From Verrucomicrobiaceae bacterium (GTDB lineage: Bacteria; Verrucomicrobiota; Verrucomicrobiia; Verrucomicrobiales; Akkermansiaceae): 64,000 nucleotides of DNA. A model generated the notes under the pieces. That model saw nothing but the letters and a program-made list of their open reading frames with translations. It did not search any database and was not told the DNA's origin. Shown one piece after another: positions 16,217 to 25,256 of this stretch (position 1 is its first letter; every line of letters begins with the position of its first letter). A program made the translations under genes and the position numbers. Location: contig JAIXQS010000032.1 in assembly GCA_027485615.1 (NCBI GenBank), positions 1 through 64,000 of the forward strand, given 5' to 3'.

Positions 16217-16803
16217 AGCGCTTCCTTGGTGCTGGGTATGCCTTTCACGCGGGCATCCTTCTCACAGGCCTCGCGCAGGGCGCGGGCTAGGCCCTTGAAG
16301 ATCGCCTCTGCGATGTGGTGTCCGTCGCGGCCGTAAAGCAGCTCGACATGGATGTTCGCGCGGAGATTGGAAGCGACGGCGCGGCAGAATTCCTCCACGA
16401 GGGTAAAAGGCATGTTCGGTGCGGAGGGCGTACCTGCCGGCGCGCGGAACTCAAGGTGCGGGCGGTTGCTTAGATCCACGACGACGCGGGCGAGCGTCTC
16501 GTCCATCGGCAAATAGGCGCTGCCGTAGCGGCTGATGCCCTCTTTCGTGCCCAGCGCCTCGCGCATGCACTCACCGATCACGATGCCGGTGTCCTCAATG
16601 GTGTGGTGGAAATCGACCTCGATATCGCCCTGCACTCGCACTTTCAGGTCGAAGAGGCCGTGCTTTGAAAACAGGGTGAGCATGTGATCGAAAAACGGGA
16701 TGCCGGTATCGATTTCCGAAATGCCCGAGCCGTCTAGGTTGATCTCCAGATCGATCTCCGTCTCCGCCGTCCTGCGGCTTTTCTGTGCGTTCCTGCCTGT
16801 CAT
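16213..16803 (-). CDS. hisB: Imidazoleglycerol-phosphate dehydratase HisB
   Basis: This 196-residue monofunctional dehydratase of histidine biosynthesis has the paired metal-binding motifs FFDHMLTLFSKHG and DFHHTIEDTGIVIGE and the C-terminal GRDGHHIAEAIFKGLARALREA. The start is taken at MTGRNAQKSRRTAETEI, where the family normally begins. There is no fused histidinol-phosphatase domain. It sits 10 bp behind the 352-residue secreted protein and overlaps hisH. Confidence 0.96.
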   Translation of the reverse strand: MTGRNAQKSRRTAETEIDLEINLDGSGISEIDTGIPFFDHMLTLFSKHGLFDLKVRVQGDIEVDFHHTIEDTGIVIGECMREALGTKEGISRYGSAYLPMDETLARVVVDLSNRPHLEFRAPAGTPSAPNMPFTLVEEFCRAVASNLRANIHVELLYGRDGHHIAEAIFKGLARALREACEKDARVKGIPSTKEAL

Positions 16804-16813
16804 AACCGTTTGC

Positions 16814-17872
16814 TCACTCTTGTGGAAGACCTGCGCGACCGCGCAATTTCGCGAGGTATGCTTCCGGCAGATTCTTCGCATTCGCATCCTCAAGCACAAG
16901 CTTCTTGTCTTCGTCGGACACGGCCTGGAGCTTTTCCCAAGCCGTGCGGTAAAGCTCGGCAAGCGGGACTTCGGGCCCCGGCTCGCGCTGATCAAGCCTT
17001 GTCATCTCAGCGGCCGCCTGCCGGTGTGCCTCCTCGAGGGATTCCTTATGATAGGCATGTGGAGTGATCCATTTCATGCGTTCGGACTTTTCCTGCAGGA
17101 AGCGTTCCGCGAGCTGCGACAGCTCGGCGTCCAGGGCGCGCTGGGATTTCGCCCTGTCATCGGGCGACATGCGGGCGAGGCCTGATACCCTCGCCGCCAG
17201 GCGGCTTTCGAGGCCTGCCAAGCTCTCGGCGATGCTTGTGCTGTAGGCTCCCAATACCTGAACCATCAAAGACGAGAGGCCGGCATGCCCTTCCGGAGTT
17301 CCCAAACGCGTCTCGTAGGAATCGAATCCCCTCAGCGCGCCAAGAAAATCCCTCCTGCCCACCGCGTCCCGGATCCTCTTCTCCGCGATGAGGGCGTCAT
17401 ATTCGTAAGCGTTCGCCTCATAACTGTCGGCGGAAATGATTTCCTCACCGAACTTGATCGCGCCACCCTCGATGAGCGCCATTTCCTCTTCCAGGGACTT
17501 GATCATCTCCTCGACATCCGAGTTTTTCGGGCTTTTGGGGAAAGCCTCGATGAATTCCTTCAGCTTTTCGATCCGCTCCTCGTAGCCCTCTTTGGAAAGG
17601 AGCTCCGGCGCGGGACTCAGATCCGCGATCGCAGCGAAAGCCTTTTCATATTCAGGCAGCTTCTCGATCTTCTTAACCTCGGCGCGGGGAACGAGTTTCT
17701 CATCGCGAATCCTTTCGGTAACCTGCACTTCGACCACATAATGATCGCCTTCCTCGCGCAAAATGGTTCCTTCCAGCTTTTCGCCGTTTTTCATGGTCAG
17801 GACATCGGCACTGACGGGAAACAACGGCAGCAAACAACAGGCTGCGGCAAGCGATACGTTACGGAATCTCAT
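16814..17872 (-). CDS. Secreted coiled-coil protein resembling the PTPDL family
   Basis: This 352-residue exported protein has a signal peptide ending LFPVSADV and an N-terminal beta segment VLTMKNGEKLEGTILREEGDHYVVEVQV, the pattern of SH3-like repeat proteins. Long Glu/Lys/Ala-rich helices follow. The segment LSPAPELLSKEGYEE matches the place of the Pro-Thr-Pro-Asp-Leu motif that names a verrucomicrobial family, with PAPEL here. Function is unknown. It lies between the DUF255-like lipoprotein and hisB, all on the minus strand and closely spaced. Confidence 0.65.
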   Translation of the reverse strand: MRFRNVSLAAACCLLPLFPVSADVLTMKNGEKLEGTILREEGDHYVVEVQVTERIRDEKLVPRAEVKKIEKLPEYEKAFAAIADLSPAPELLSKEGYEERIEKLKEFIEAFPKSPKNSDVEEMIKSLEEEMALIEGGAIKFGEEIISADSYEANAYEYDALIAEKRIRDAVGRRDFLGALRGFDSYETRLGTPEGHAGLSSLMVQVLGAYSTSIAESLAGLESRLAARVSGLARMSPDDRAKSQRALDAELSQLAERFLQEKSERMKWITPHAYHKESLEEAHRQAAAEMTRLDQREPGPEVPLAELYRTAWEKLQAVSDEDKKLVLEDANAKNLPEAYLAKLRGRAGLPQE

Positions 17873-17924
17873 TTCAAATGGGTTGGGTTTCTGGGGTAAC
17901 GCGGAAGATGAATGTCATTTCGTT

Positions 17925-20105
17925 TTATGGCAAGGGTGGAACATGGACATCCGAAGCGGATCTAACCGGGCTTGCCGCACCATCTGGAGCGAGACGAACC
18001 GCCTCGCCGGGTTTCGGGATCAGATGCGGCGGATCCGATGGCCTTACTAGGCGGCGGTTCACGCCTTTCAGGGGGCTCCTCGCCAGCGCTTCTTTCAGTG
18101 ACTCGGGCGTGTCTTTGCCGAAAACGTAAGTGACGGAGAAACCTTGCATCAGTGCGGCCTGGATCAGATCGCTATGAAGAACGGGACTTTGGACGGCGCG
18201 AATGGGGAAAGAGGTCAGCTTTTTTCTGAGGGCAGGCACAAGGGGTATGCCCAGCGCGTCCAGACGGGACTCTGACATGGCAAGAAGCCCTAGGGTCGAT
18301 TCATCAAAAAGCATGTCCTGATCCGTGATCGGCAACCCTGTCAAATCAGCCGCGAGCGGGCATTCCTTGACATACGCTTCCGATGAAAACTCCTCGGATA
18401 CGGTGCTGGAAAGGTCGCCGGCCCATAGCAGCCAGTCCCCTCTCAGGGTCACCGCCTCGACATCGAGCGCGGCCTGTATTGCGGCGCCGTAAACGAAGGC
18501 TCGCGCGGCCAGGAGGCTTTCCGGACCATCCCCCGCGTAGGCCCTCAAACGCGGACCCTCCTTGAAATGTTCCTTCGCTTTCATGAGTGTTTCCGAGGCG
18601 AGATCACGGTATGAGATTTGTCCGGTGATCCGGTAGGCCGTCGCGTAAGCGGAGATCATCCTGAAAGTCGCGACAGGGTTCGGCTCCTTGTCCGAGGAAG
18701 ACACTTTCATCCGCCCGTTCCGCGCTTCCAGAAGCTTTGCCTGCGCGCTTCCCAGTAGCTCATTCACACGGGCGGGATCGGTGTGCAGCAGATTAGCCAC
18801 TTCGTCAGGGGATTTCGCGAAAGCGATGCTGTTGCCCCTGAAATATTCGCGCCGCGGATCGAGTTCGGGAGGTAGGTTCCCGCCTTCTTTCATCCCCGAT
18901 GCCGCCATCCAAACCGGCAATTCCTCCGGACTTAGGATATCCCTCACATTCTCATACAGCCAAAGCCATTTAGAGACATCGCCTGCCACATTCGAACCCA
19001 ACGTGAAAAGCCCTGCCTCCGTCATGTGATTCTCCTTCACAAACTCCAGAACACCCATCGCTCTTTCGAGGGAGCGTTTGTCACCGGTCGCCTCATAGGC
19101 GTTGAGCAGGCTCACTATCACCCGCGCCTGGCTGGAGCAGTCCCGATGGTAGAGGGGAAACGACCATGAAGAGCCTCGCCTGGAGCTGAATACACCGCCG
19201 TCCAGAGGGTCGAACATCGGGCTGACCAGAATGTCGTCCAACAGCGAATCAAGAACCTTGAGCGATCTGTCGCGCAGATCATCGGGCAAACCTTCCATCC
19301 TGGAAGACATCGCGAGAACATCCAACACTCCGACAGGAAACAACCCGCCGGCCTGATCGAAGGTGCGGGACAACGGATCGTAAAGGGAGGTTAGCTGACG
19401 CAGAGCATGCTGCGCATCGGCGGCGGGTTCCTCGCTGGTTTCGTTATCCTTCAATCGCGCCAGCATCCTCTCCTGACGGTTCGCTCGGTCAAGACGGCTG
19501 TTTGCCCTGATGTAATCGGGATCGTCCGCCCACATGCGCGCCACCATCGTATGCGACTGGGAAAAAAGTTCGGACGCAGAGCCACTATCTTTCGATGGCA
19601 GCGGCATCCACGCGACCGGATTCCCCTCCGCAGTCATCCAGACCATCAGTGGGAGTTGCAGGTCGTTTCCGATTTCCGCACAAAGCTCGCCGCCCAGGAT
19701 CCCTAATTCCCTGATGGCATCGCCATCGATCAGGATGGGAACGTAGGATGAGTTGATAAGTTCAACCATCGCGGCATCCGACGAGAGCCCGCGAAGAATA
19801 TCCACGTACGAAGGCTGCTGCTGCATGGCGATCACAGCCAGGGCGAGACGCTGGGAGTCATGCGCCTTTTGAAGGCTGGCTTTCGTCCAGGGCTGCCAAT
19901 GAATCGGGGAATCGGCCTGTGATCCATAAACCGGCCCTGGCAAGCCCCCCAAGGCATTTCCGGCGGGGATCGCCAGGATGTCCCCTTTCACCTCCCCGTA
20001 GGGCGCCTCCTCTTCCATCCGCTTCCCTTCACAACCTATAAGCAAAGAAAAAACCGCGACGGCGAGACCGGCTCTGGATAAAAGAAATTGCAATGGGTGA
20101 TGCAC
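17925..20105 (-). CDS. Thioredoxin-like / DUF255 (YyaL-type) lipoprotein with degenerate active site
   Basis: This protein of about 726 residues starts with a signal peptide ending in lipobox LLIGC. An N-terminal thioredoxin-like region (LALAVIAMQQQPSYVDILRGLSSDAAMVELINSSYVPILIDGD) follows the layout of the YyaL/SSP411 family, but the CxWC pair is replaced and no cysteines remain there. An all-alpha (alpha/alpha)6-like domain follows (DPLDGGVFSSRRGSSWSFPLYHRDCSSQARVIVSLLNAYEATGD). The GTG start is chosen because it is preceded by AGGAG and places the signal peptide at the N-terminus; no ATG fits. It heads a minus-strand unit with the PTPDL-like gene and hisBH. Confidence 0.65.
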   Translation of the reverse strand: MHHPLQFLLSRAGLAVAVFSLLIGCEGKRMEEEAPYGEVKGDILAIPAGNALGGLPGPVYGSQADSPIHWQPWTKASLQKAHDSQRLALAVIAMQQQPSYVDILRGLSSDAAMVELINSSYVPILIDGDAIRELGILGGELCAEIGNDLQLPLMVWMTAEGNPVAWMPLPSKDSGSASELFSQSHTMVARMWADDPDYIRANSRLDRANRQERMLARLKDNETSEEPAADAQHALRQLTSLYDPLSRTFDQAGGLFPVGVLDVLAMSSRMEGLPDDLRDRSLKVLDSLLDDILVSPMFDPLDGGVFSSRRGSSWSFPLYHRDCSSQARVIVSLLNAYEATGDKRSLERAMGVLEFVKENHMTEAGLFTLGSNVAGDVSKWLWLYENVRDILSPEELPVWMAASGMKEGGNLPPELDPRREYFRGNSIAFAKSPDEVANLLHTDPARVNELLGSAQAKLLEARNGRMKVSSSDKEPNPVATFRMISAYATAYRITGQISYRDLASETLMKAKEHFKEGPRLRAYAGDGPESLLAARAFVYGAAIQAALDVEAVTLRGDWLLWAGDLSSTVSEEFSSEAYVKECPLAADLTGLPITDQDMLFDESTLGLLAMSESRLDALGIPLVPALRKKLTSFPIRAVQSPVLHSDLIQAALMQGFSVTYVFGKDTPESLKEALARSPLKGVNRRLVRPSDPPHLIPKPGEAVRLAPDGAASPVRSASDVHVPPLP

Positions 20106-20215
20106 GGCTCCTAGCCACTTTCCATTAATTCCATGCACTTGCCAAGGGAAGAAGAAAAGACTTCCGCTGTGTCCTCTCGGCAGTAATCTCCGGAAAGAAC
20201 CCTTCCAATCGCAGC

Positions 20216-21010
20216 GTGATAAGCATCGCCATCTCAAGCCAAAAGGGAGGTGTGGGGAAAACCACACTTTCCGTCAACCTCGCCCATGCCTTCGCGCGTG
20301 CCGGATTGAACACGCTTCTGGTGGATGCCGACCCGCAGGGATCCGTCGGACTCTCCCTCACCCGTCAGTCGCGCCTGCTTCCCGGGTTTTATGATTTCCT
20401 TGCCGACCCCGGCATCCCTATGGAGCGGCTTATCGTCCCGACCCGGTTGGAAACCTTCTCACTCGTGGCAGCCGGACAGGCCAGCGATTATGAGGCAGGG
20501 AACGGATCCTCCGGCTCACATCTCGCGCGAGTCCGTGCCTTTATCCGCAACGCTACCGCCCGCCGCTACGACATCTGCCTGATAGACACTGCGGCAGGGC
20601 TTTTCGGCGTCACCAACGATATCATTTCCACAGCCGACGCGATCATCGTCCCGCAGCAGGCCGAGCCGCTCGGCATCCGCTCCATGCCGAAGCTGCTCGA
20701 AGGACTCAACCGCCTGCGCATCATCAACCCGCGCCTCAACGTGCTCGGCGTTTGCCTGACCATGCTCCAACAAGGCCTTGCCGAAAGCACAGAGGCCGCA
20801 TCCGCCCTACGACATCTCCTGCCGGCGGAAATGCTGTTCCAAACCTCCATTCTCCGCGATGAGATCTACATCCGTGCCAGCGCAAAAGGGCTGCCTGTGG
20901 GAGTGCTGGAAAACGGCAAGGGCGCAGAGACCGTATTCGATTCACTTCGCGCGGAAGTGCAGGCAAAGCTGGCGAGATCCCGCGCTGCGGCCATTTACCA
21001 GCCCCACTGA
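20216..21010 (+). CDS. ParA/MinD-family ATPase
   Basis: This 264-residue deviant Walker A ATPase has SSQKGGVGKTTLSVNLAHAFA with the signature Lys, LLVDADPQGS (Walker A'), and YDICLIDTAAG (Walker B). It lacks the N-terminal helix-turn-helix of plasmid ParA, so it is an orphan chromosomal type that may position a cargo rather than DNA. The start is a GTG. Its stop overlaps the next gene's start by one base (TGATG). No ParB partner is present; the partner is a proline-rich protein with a roadblock-like domain. Confidence 0.88.
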   Translation: MISIAISSQKGGVGKTTLSVNLAHAFARAGLNTLLVDADPQGSVGLSLTRQSRLLPGFYDFLADPGIPMERLIVPTRLETFSLVAAGQASDYEAGNGSSGSHLARVRAFIRNATARRYDICLIDTAAGLFGVTNDIISTADAIIVPQQAEPLGIRSMPKLLEGLNRLRIINPRLNVLGVCLTMLQQGLAESTEAASALRHLLPAEMLFQTSILRDEIYIRASAKGLPVGVLENGKGAETVFDSLRAEVQAKLARSRAAAIYQPH

Positions 21011-21669
21011 TGGATCCCATCAACCCATGGCTTGACCCTACGGAAGTCCGGCACCTCGCCGAGCAACTGCTGCGCCCCGTCGCCCCGGCTTGCCTTTCCG
21101 CCGCAGATGCTGGATTTGACTCGTCTTTCATCGGCTTCACATCAGGCGGCGTGGCCTCAATTGCGCCTGAATCGACCGCATCCGCTCCGGTTTCCGCCCC
21201 GCTACCAACGACCCACACTCCAGCCATTCCGCCCCTTCCACAAGCTATCCAGCCCGCCATATCCATATCGCAAGCCCCGCCCGCACCGTCCGTTTCCCAA
21301 CGCTCTCCCGAGCCACCGCCCGCCGCCCCGTCGCGCACCCGCTTCCTTCAGCGCATCCACATCTTCCGGGATTGGCTCGCGAAAAATTTCCAGGCTACCG
21401 ATATCTTCGTCCTCGACCGCGAAGGCAAAGTGATTTTCGACGAAAGCGGCCACGGACGCCTCCACTTCATGGCGCGGAACCTCGCCATCGCCTCGCGCGG
21501 ATCGGGAAACATCCACGTAAAGATCGGCCCCGCCGCCATCCTTGAGGTGATCCCCTGCGAAACGCCGTATGGCCGGATCGTACTCGGCGCACTGGTGCCG
21601 GACGCCCTCCCTGCGGATCATATCAACATGATCAATGAGGTTCTGCTTCAGACCGCCTCGCCCGCGTAA
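21010..21669 (+). CDS. Pro/Ser-rich protein with C-terminal roadblock/LC7-like domain
   Basis: The first ~110 residues of this 219-residue protein are a disordered Pro/Ser/Ala linker. The last ~100 (TDIFVLDREGKVIFDESGHGRLHFMARNLAIA... to INEVLLQTA) have the pattern of a roadblock/LC7 beta-alpha-beta domain, which usually regulates small GTPases or ATPases. It is translationally coupled to the ParA-like ATPase, so it may be that protein's regulator or cargo adaptor. The domain call is by pattern only. Confidence 0.55.
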   Translation: MDPINPWLDPTEVRHLAEQLLRPVAPACLSAADAGFDSSFIGFTSGGVASIAPESTASAPVSAPLPTTHTPAIPPLPQAIQPAISISQAPPAPSVSQRSPEPPPAAPSRTRFLQRIHIFRDWLAKNFQATDIFVLDREGKVIFDESGHGRLHFMARNLAIASRGSGNIHVKIGPAAILEVIPCETPYGRIVLGALVPDALPADHINMINEVLLQTASPA

Positions 21670-21713
21670 CGGCAAACTTCGGTCGCCGCCATCCCATTCC
21701 TGACAATTGAATT

Positions 21714-22631
21714 TTGAGTTCTGAAATTTCAGCGGAAGGCAACCACGACCGGCTCGACGCCTATCTCGCCGCCAAGCTCCCGGATCTCTCGCGATCCCGC
21801 ATCCAGGCGCTGATCCGAGAACAGCATATCCTCCTCAACGGCAAGCCCGCGAAGCCCCGCGATTCCGTGAAATCCGGCGACTCCGTCTCCCTCGCTCTTC
21901 CCGAGGCCGTCCCCGACATCGCCGCGCCGCAGGACATCCCGCTCGATATCCTTTACGAAGACGACCACATCCTCGTGCTCCACAAGGAGCATGGCATTGT
22001 CGTCCACCCCGCGCCCGGCAACCCCGACGGCACCCTCGTCAACGCCCTCCTCCACCATTGCAAAGGCCAGCTCTCCGGCATCGGCGGCGTCGAGCGCCCC
22101 GGCATCGTCCACCGCCTCGACAAGGACACCTCCGGCTGCCTCGTCGTCGCGAAAACCGACATCGCCCACCAATCCCTCTCCACCCAGTTTTCCGAGCGAT
22201 CCACCATGGAAAAGCTCTACCTCGCCGTCACCCACGGCATCCCCGCTAAGGAAAAAGACACCATCTTCACCCATATCGGCCGTCACCCTGTAAACCGCCA
22301 GAAAATGGCCGTCGTAAATCCCCCGGGAGGCAAAACCGCCATCACCGATTACGAGACCCTCGTCACCGATCACGCCACCAAAACCGCCCTCGTCCTCTGC
22401 CACCTCCACACCGGCCGCACCCACCAGATCCGCGTCCACCTCCACCACATCGGCACCCCCATCCTGGGCGATCCGATCTACGGGAAAAAACACGAACTCC
22501 CCACCCCGCGCCTCCTCCTCCACGCCTGGCAGCTGACCTTCAACCATCCCGTTTCCGGAAAAAAACTCCACTTCACCGCCCCGCCACCAGATGACTTCCG
22601 GGTCTGGCTGGGAATGGCCGGAATGGAATGA
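21714..22631 (+). CDS. rluD: RluD-family 23S rRNA pseudouridine synthase
   Basis: This 305-residue pseudouridine synthase has an N-terminal S4 domain (DRLDAYLAAKLPDLSRSRIQALIREQHILLNGK) and the catalytic motif HRLDKDTSGCLVVAKT with the essential Asp. HTGRTHQIRVHLHHIG and DPIYG follow. The order and length match RluD, which modifies helix 69 of 23S rRNA. RluA or RluC specificity cannot be excluded. A TTG start is used, since the S4 domain begins within 12 codons. The AT-rich leader before it resembles the dispersed heptad repeats. Confidence 0.92.
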   Translation: MSSEISAEGNHDRLDAYLAAKLPDLSRSRIQALIREQHILLNGKPAKPRDSVKSGDSVSLALPEAVPDIAAPQDIPLDILYEDDHILVLHKEHGIVVHPAPGNPDGTLVNALLHHCKGQLSGIGGVERPGIVHRLDKDTSGCLVVAKTDIAHQSLSTQFSERSTMEKLYLAVTHGIPAKEKDTIFTHIGRHPVNRQKMAVVNPPGGKTAITDYETLVTDHATKTALVLCHLHTGRTHQIRVHLHHIGTPILGDPIYGKKHELPTPRLLLHAWQLTFNHPVSGKKLHFTAPPPDDFRVWLGMAGME

Positions 22632-22641
22632 AGCCCTACGT

Positions 22642-22950
22642 TCACAAACTGCCCCACACCTTGATTGACGCAACCGCCATCAGGGGCAGGATCACGACAC
22701 CCAGCACCCACCAATACCATTTGATGCCGAGCTTCTTGTGCGGAATGTGGCCGAATTCCTTGGCAACGAATTCATCGTAATCAAAATCATCATCGGGTAG
22801 ATCCAGCCCATCATACATCTTGTCATGTTCCGATGGACGTCTGGCCTTTTTCGGGGCGGGTTTCATATTCTTCGCACAACCTTTGCACGGCGCTCCCACC
22901 CGAACCTCCCGGCCGCAGGACGGACATACATAAGAGAGTTCTTGTTTCAT
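22642..22950 (-). CDS. Small zinc-ribbon membrane protein
   Basis: This 102-residue protein starts with a zinc ribbon (CPSCGREVRVGAPCKGC), has a charged linker rich in Asp and Lys, and ends in one membrane segment (WYWWVLGVVILPLMAVASIKVW). The start is placed at MKQELSYVCPSCG, directly before the ribbon. It is transcribed toward rluD and lies 3' of nothing obvious; the next upstream gene, murI, runs in the same direction. Function is unknown. Confidence 0.65.
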   Translation of the reverse strand: MKQELSYVCPSCGREVRVGAPCKGCAKNMKPAPKKARRPSEHDKMYDGLDLPDDDFDYDEFVAKEFGHIPHKKLGIKWYWWVLGVVILPLMAVASIKVWGSL

Positions 22951-23004
22951 ACTCGGAGCGACTCGTTGAAATGCCTCATTCCAATGGCCCAATCCTGCTT
23001 CGGA

Positions 23005-23838
23005 CTACAAATCCTGATTCAGCACCGCCCGCCGCACCTTGCCGGTCGGACGCCGCAGGAAACGCTTCGCCAGCTCCTCGAACTGTTCGGATAAATCCGT
23101 TAGATAAATCTCCAGCTTCCCCTCGCCCGATTTTCCGCTCAGCAGATCTTTCTCCTCCAACATCCTCTTCAGGTGCTCCGCACAGGTTGTCGCGGAATCC
23201 ACCAGCCGCACATCCGGCGGCAAAATCTCGGTGAGCAGCGGGATCAATAGCGGATAATGCGTGCAGGCCAGCATCAGGGTATCGATGCCCTTCGCCATCA
23301 GCGGCTCCAGATATTTCCGCAGGATCTCCTTCGTGACATCTTCGGAAATCCAGTTTTCCTCGATCAGCGGCACCAGCAGCGGCGTGGCGATGCCGTGGAT
23401 CATCAGCCCGCGTTTCCGCGTCGCGAGCTCATGCTGGTAGGCGTGGGAGCTGATCGTCCCGCGCGTCGCGATGATCCCGATCCGATCCGCATCCGCATTC
23501 GCCAAGGCCGCCTCCACCCCCGGCTCGATCACGCCTATGATCGGCACCGGGCAGCTTTTCCAAAACTCCGGCAGCGCGTGCGCCGTCGCCGTATTGCACG
23601 CCACCACGATCGCCTTCACGCCTTTTCCTAACAGGAAATCCACATCCTCCGCCGCAAACTGGCGGATCGTCTCCGGGCTTTTCGATCCGTAAGGCAGCCG
23701 CGCGGTATCACCGAGATAGATCACGTCCTCGCCCGGCAGAAGATCCTGCACCGCCCGCACCACCGTCAAGCCCCCCACCCCCGAATCAAACAATCCCAAT
23801 GCCGCGTCGTTCACAGGGGCGATTCTTGCGATCCGCAT
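23005..23838 (-). CDS. murI: Glutamate racemase MurI
   Basis: MurI makes D-glutamate for peptidoglycan. The 277-residue enzyme has both catalytic cysteines in VVACNTATAHALPEF and LMLACTHYPLLIPLL. It also has the substrate loop GLFDSGVGGLTV and LGDTARLPYGSKSPETIRQF. The start is taken at the ATG of MRIARIAPVNDA; a TTG six codons upstream abuts the stop of the winged-helix gene. It is probably co-transcribed with that regulator. Confidence 0.95.
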   Translation of the reverse strand: MRIARIAPVNDAALGLFDSGVGGLTVVRAVQDLLPGEDVIYLGDTARLPYGSKSPETIRQFAAEDVDFLLGKGVKAIVVACNTATAHALPEFWKSCPVPIIGVIEPGVEAALANADADRIGIIATRGTISSHAYQHELATRKRGLMIHGIATPLLVPLIEENWISEDVTKEILRKYLEPLMAKGIDTLMLACTHYPLLIPLLTEILPPDVRLVDSATTCAEHLKRMLEEKDLLSGKSGEGKLEIYLTDLSEQFEELAKRFLRRPTGKVRRAVLNQDL

Positions 23839-23856
23839 CGTTTCATCAACCACCAA

Positions 23857-24141
23857 TCACTCCTCCGCCAGCACCCGCAGCACGTCGCCGATCGTGTGGT
23901 TCGCCTCGATGGGATGCCGCAGCGCCTTGTCGAGCATCAGCGAGTAGCTGTTTTGCCTCCCGATCCGCTCGCGCACCAGATAGCCGCCCTCCTCAAGATC
24001 CGCGATGATGCGCTGCACCGCCCGCTCCGTGATCCCCACTTCCAGGGCTACCTCGCGCAGCGGCTGGTCGCTGTTATTAGCCAAGCAAACCATCACGTGC
24101 GCGTGGTTCGTGAAAAATGTCCAATTCGATGACTCGGCCAT
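23857..24141 (-). CDS. Winged-helix DNA-binding protein
   Basis: This 94-residue protein is a single winged-helix domain: MVCLANNSDQPLREVALEVGITERAVQRIIADLEEGGYLVRERIGRQNSYSL fits the ArsR/MarR pattern, with the recognition helix at ITERAVQRIIADLE. No effector domain or metal-binding cysteines are visible. It is divergent from the SbtA-like transporter gene and just upstream of murI. A dyad in the shared spacer (24212-24227) could be its operator, so control of the transporter is a reasonable hypothesis. Confidence 0.75.
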   Translation of the reverse strand: MAESSNWTFFTNHAHVMVCLANNSDQPLREVALEVGITERAVQRIIADLEEGGYLVRERIGRQNSYSLMLDKALRHPIEANHTIGDVLRVLAEE

Positions 24142-24211
24142 GGCTTTAAGCTAGGGGCAAACGCTTCAAAGCACGAATTGTTTTTCACGACAGCAGCAGC
24201 ATCTCATTAAT

Positions 24212-24227
24212 ACGAAATATTTTTCGT
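24212..24227. promoter_or_regulatory. Candidate operator between the winged-helix gene and sbtA
   Basis: ACGAAA-TATT-TTTCGT is a perfect 6-bp inverted repeat with a 4-bp spacer, located 47 bp upstream of the transporter start and 71 bp upstream of the regulator start. Placement in the divergent spacer favours an operator. Confidence 0.4.
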
Positions 24228-24273
24228 GATTCATGTTGCGCGATTTGATTTTCTCATTAAAACCCAGCCCGCC

Positions 24274-25245
24274 ATGGAATCCTTCAGCCTCCTCCTCACC
24301 AACCTCATCTCTCCGCCCGTCATCGCCTTCGCCGCCGGCCTTATCGCCGTATGGGTGGGTAGCGACCTGAAATTTCCCGAGCAGCTCTACCAAGGCCTCA
24401 CGATCTACCTGTTGCTCGCCATCGGTTTCAAAGGCGGCTCCGCGATGGTCGGCTCGCCCCTTTCCGAACTCGCTTTGCCGCTCGGAGCGACCCTCCTCAT
24501 CGGCAGCCTGATCCCGGTGGGGGTATTCCTTTCCACCCGTAAATTCCTCGGCATGAGCGTCTCGGATGCCGCCGCGCTCGCCGCCCATTACGGCTCGGTC
24601 TCCGCCGTCACCTTCATGGCCTGTCTTGCGTTCCTCGACAAAGAAGACATCAGCCATGAGAGCTTCATGCCCGCCATCATGGCCGCCATGGAAATCCCCG
24701 CCATCTTCGTCGCCATGCTGCTTGCAAAACGCTTCGGCACCCGCGCGAAAACCCCGCTGAAACATACCGTCCGCGAGGTCATCACCGGCAAAACCTTCAT
24801 CCTCCTCATCTGCGGCATCGTCTGCGGACTCACCGCCGGCGACCACGGCCGCGAGCTCCTCAAGCCCTTCCTCGTGACTCCCTTCTACGGCGTCCTGATG
24901 CTTTTCCTGCTGGAAATGGGTCTCATCGCCGGCGCGAAAATCAGGGAGGCAAAGCGCATCCGGAAATCACTCATCGCCTTCGCCCTCATCGCCCCCGTCG
25001 TGCAGGCCATGCTCGGTTTGCTCCTCGCCTGGTCCATCGGCCTCAGCCAGGGCGGTGCCATCGTCTTCGCCGTGCTCGCGGCCAGCGCCTCCTACATCGC
25101 CGCCCCCGCCGCCTGCCGCGCCTCCCTCCCGCACGCCGATCCCGGCATCTACGTCACCACCTCCCTCGGCGTCACCTTCCCCTTCAACCTCGTCCTCGGC
25201 ATCCCACTCTACATCGCCATCAGCGGCCTGCTCTATCCCGCCTAG
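24274..25245 (+). CDS. SbtA-like sodium-dependent bicarbonate transporter
   Basis: This 323-residue integral membrane protein has about ten hydrophobic segments. It matches the SbtA/DUF897 family of sodium-dependent bicarbonate permeases: GFKGGSAM and AAHYGSVSAVTF in the first half and ASASYIAAPAACRASLPHADPGIYVTTSLGVTFPFNL in the second are the paired substrate-binding segments. The start is MESFSLLLTNLIS. Heterotrophs use these proteins for bicarbonate or related anion uptake; the true substrate here is unproven. Upstream lies a divergent winged-helix gene. Confidence 0.85.
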   Translation: MESFSLLLTNLISPPVIAFAAGLIAVWVGSDLKFPEQLYQGLTIYLLLAIGFKGGSAMVGSPLSELALPLGATLLIGSLIPVGVFLSTRKFLGMSVSDAAALAAHYGSVSAVTFMACLAFLDKEDISHESFMPAIMAAMEIPAIFVAMLLAKRFGTRAKTPLKHTVREVITGKTFILLICGIVCGLTAGDHGRELLKPFLVTPFYGVLMLFLLEMGLIAGAKIREAKRIRKSLIAFALIAPVVQAMLGLLLAWSIGLSQGGAIVFAVLAASASYIAAPAACRASLPHADPGIYVTTSLGVTFPFNLVLGIPLYIAISGLLYPA

Positions 25246-25256
25246 CCAAGTCTTCC

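Noticed and set aside
21729..22673. Minus-strand frame opposite rluD
   Set aside because: It is Gly/Val/Asp-rich shadow sequence; rluD carries the catalytic motif and the S4 domain.
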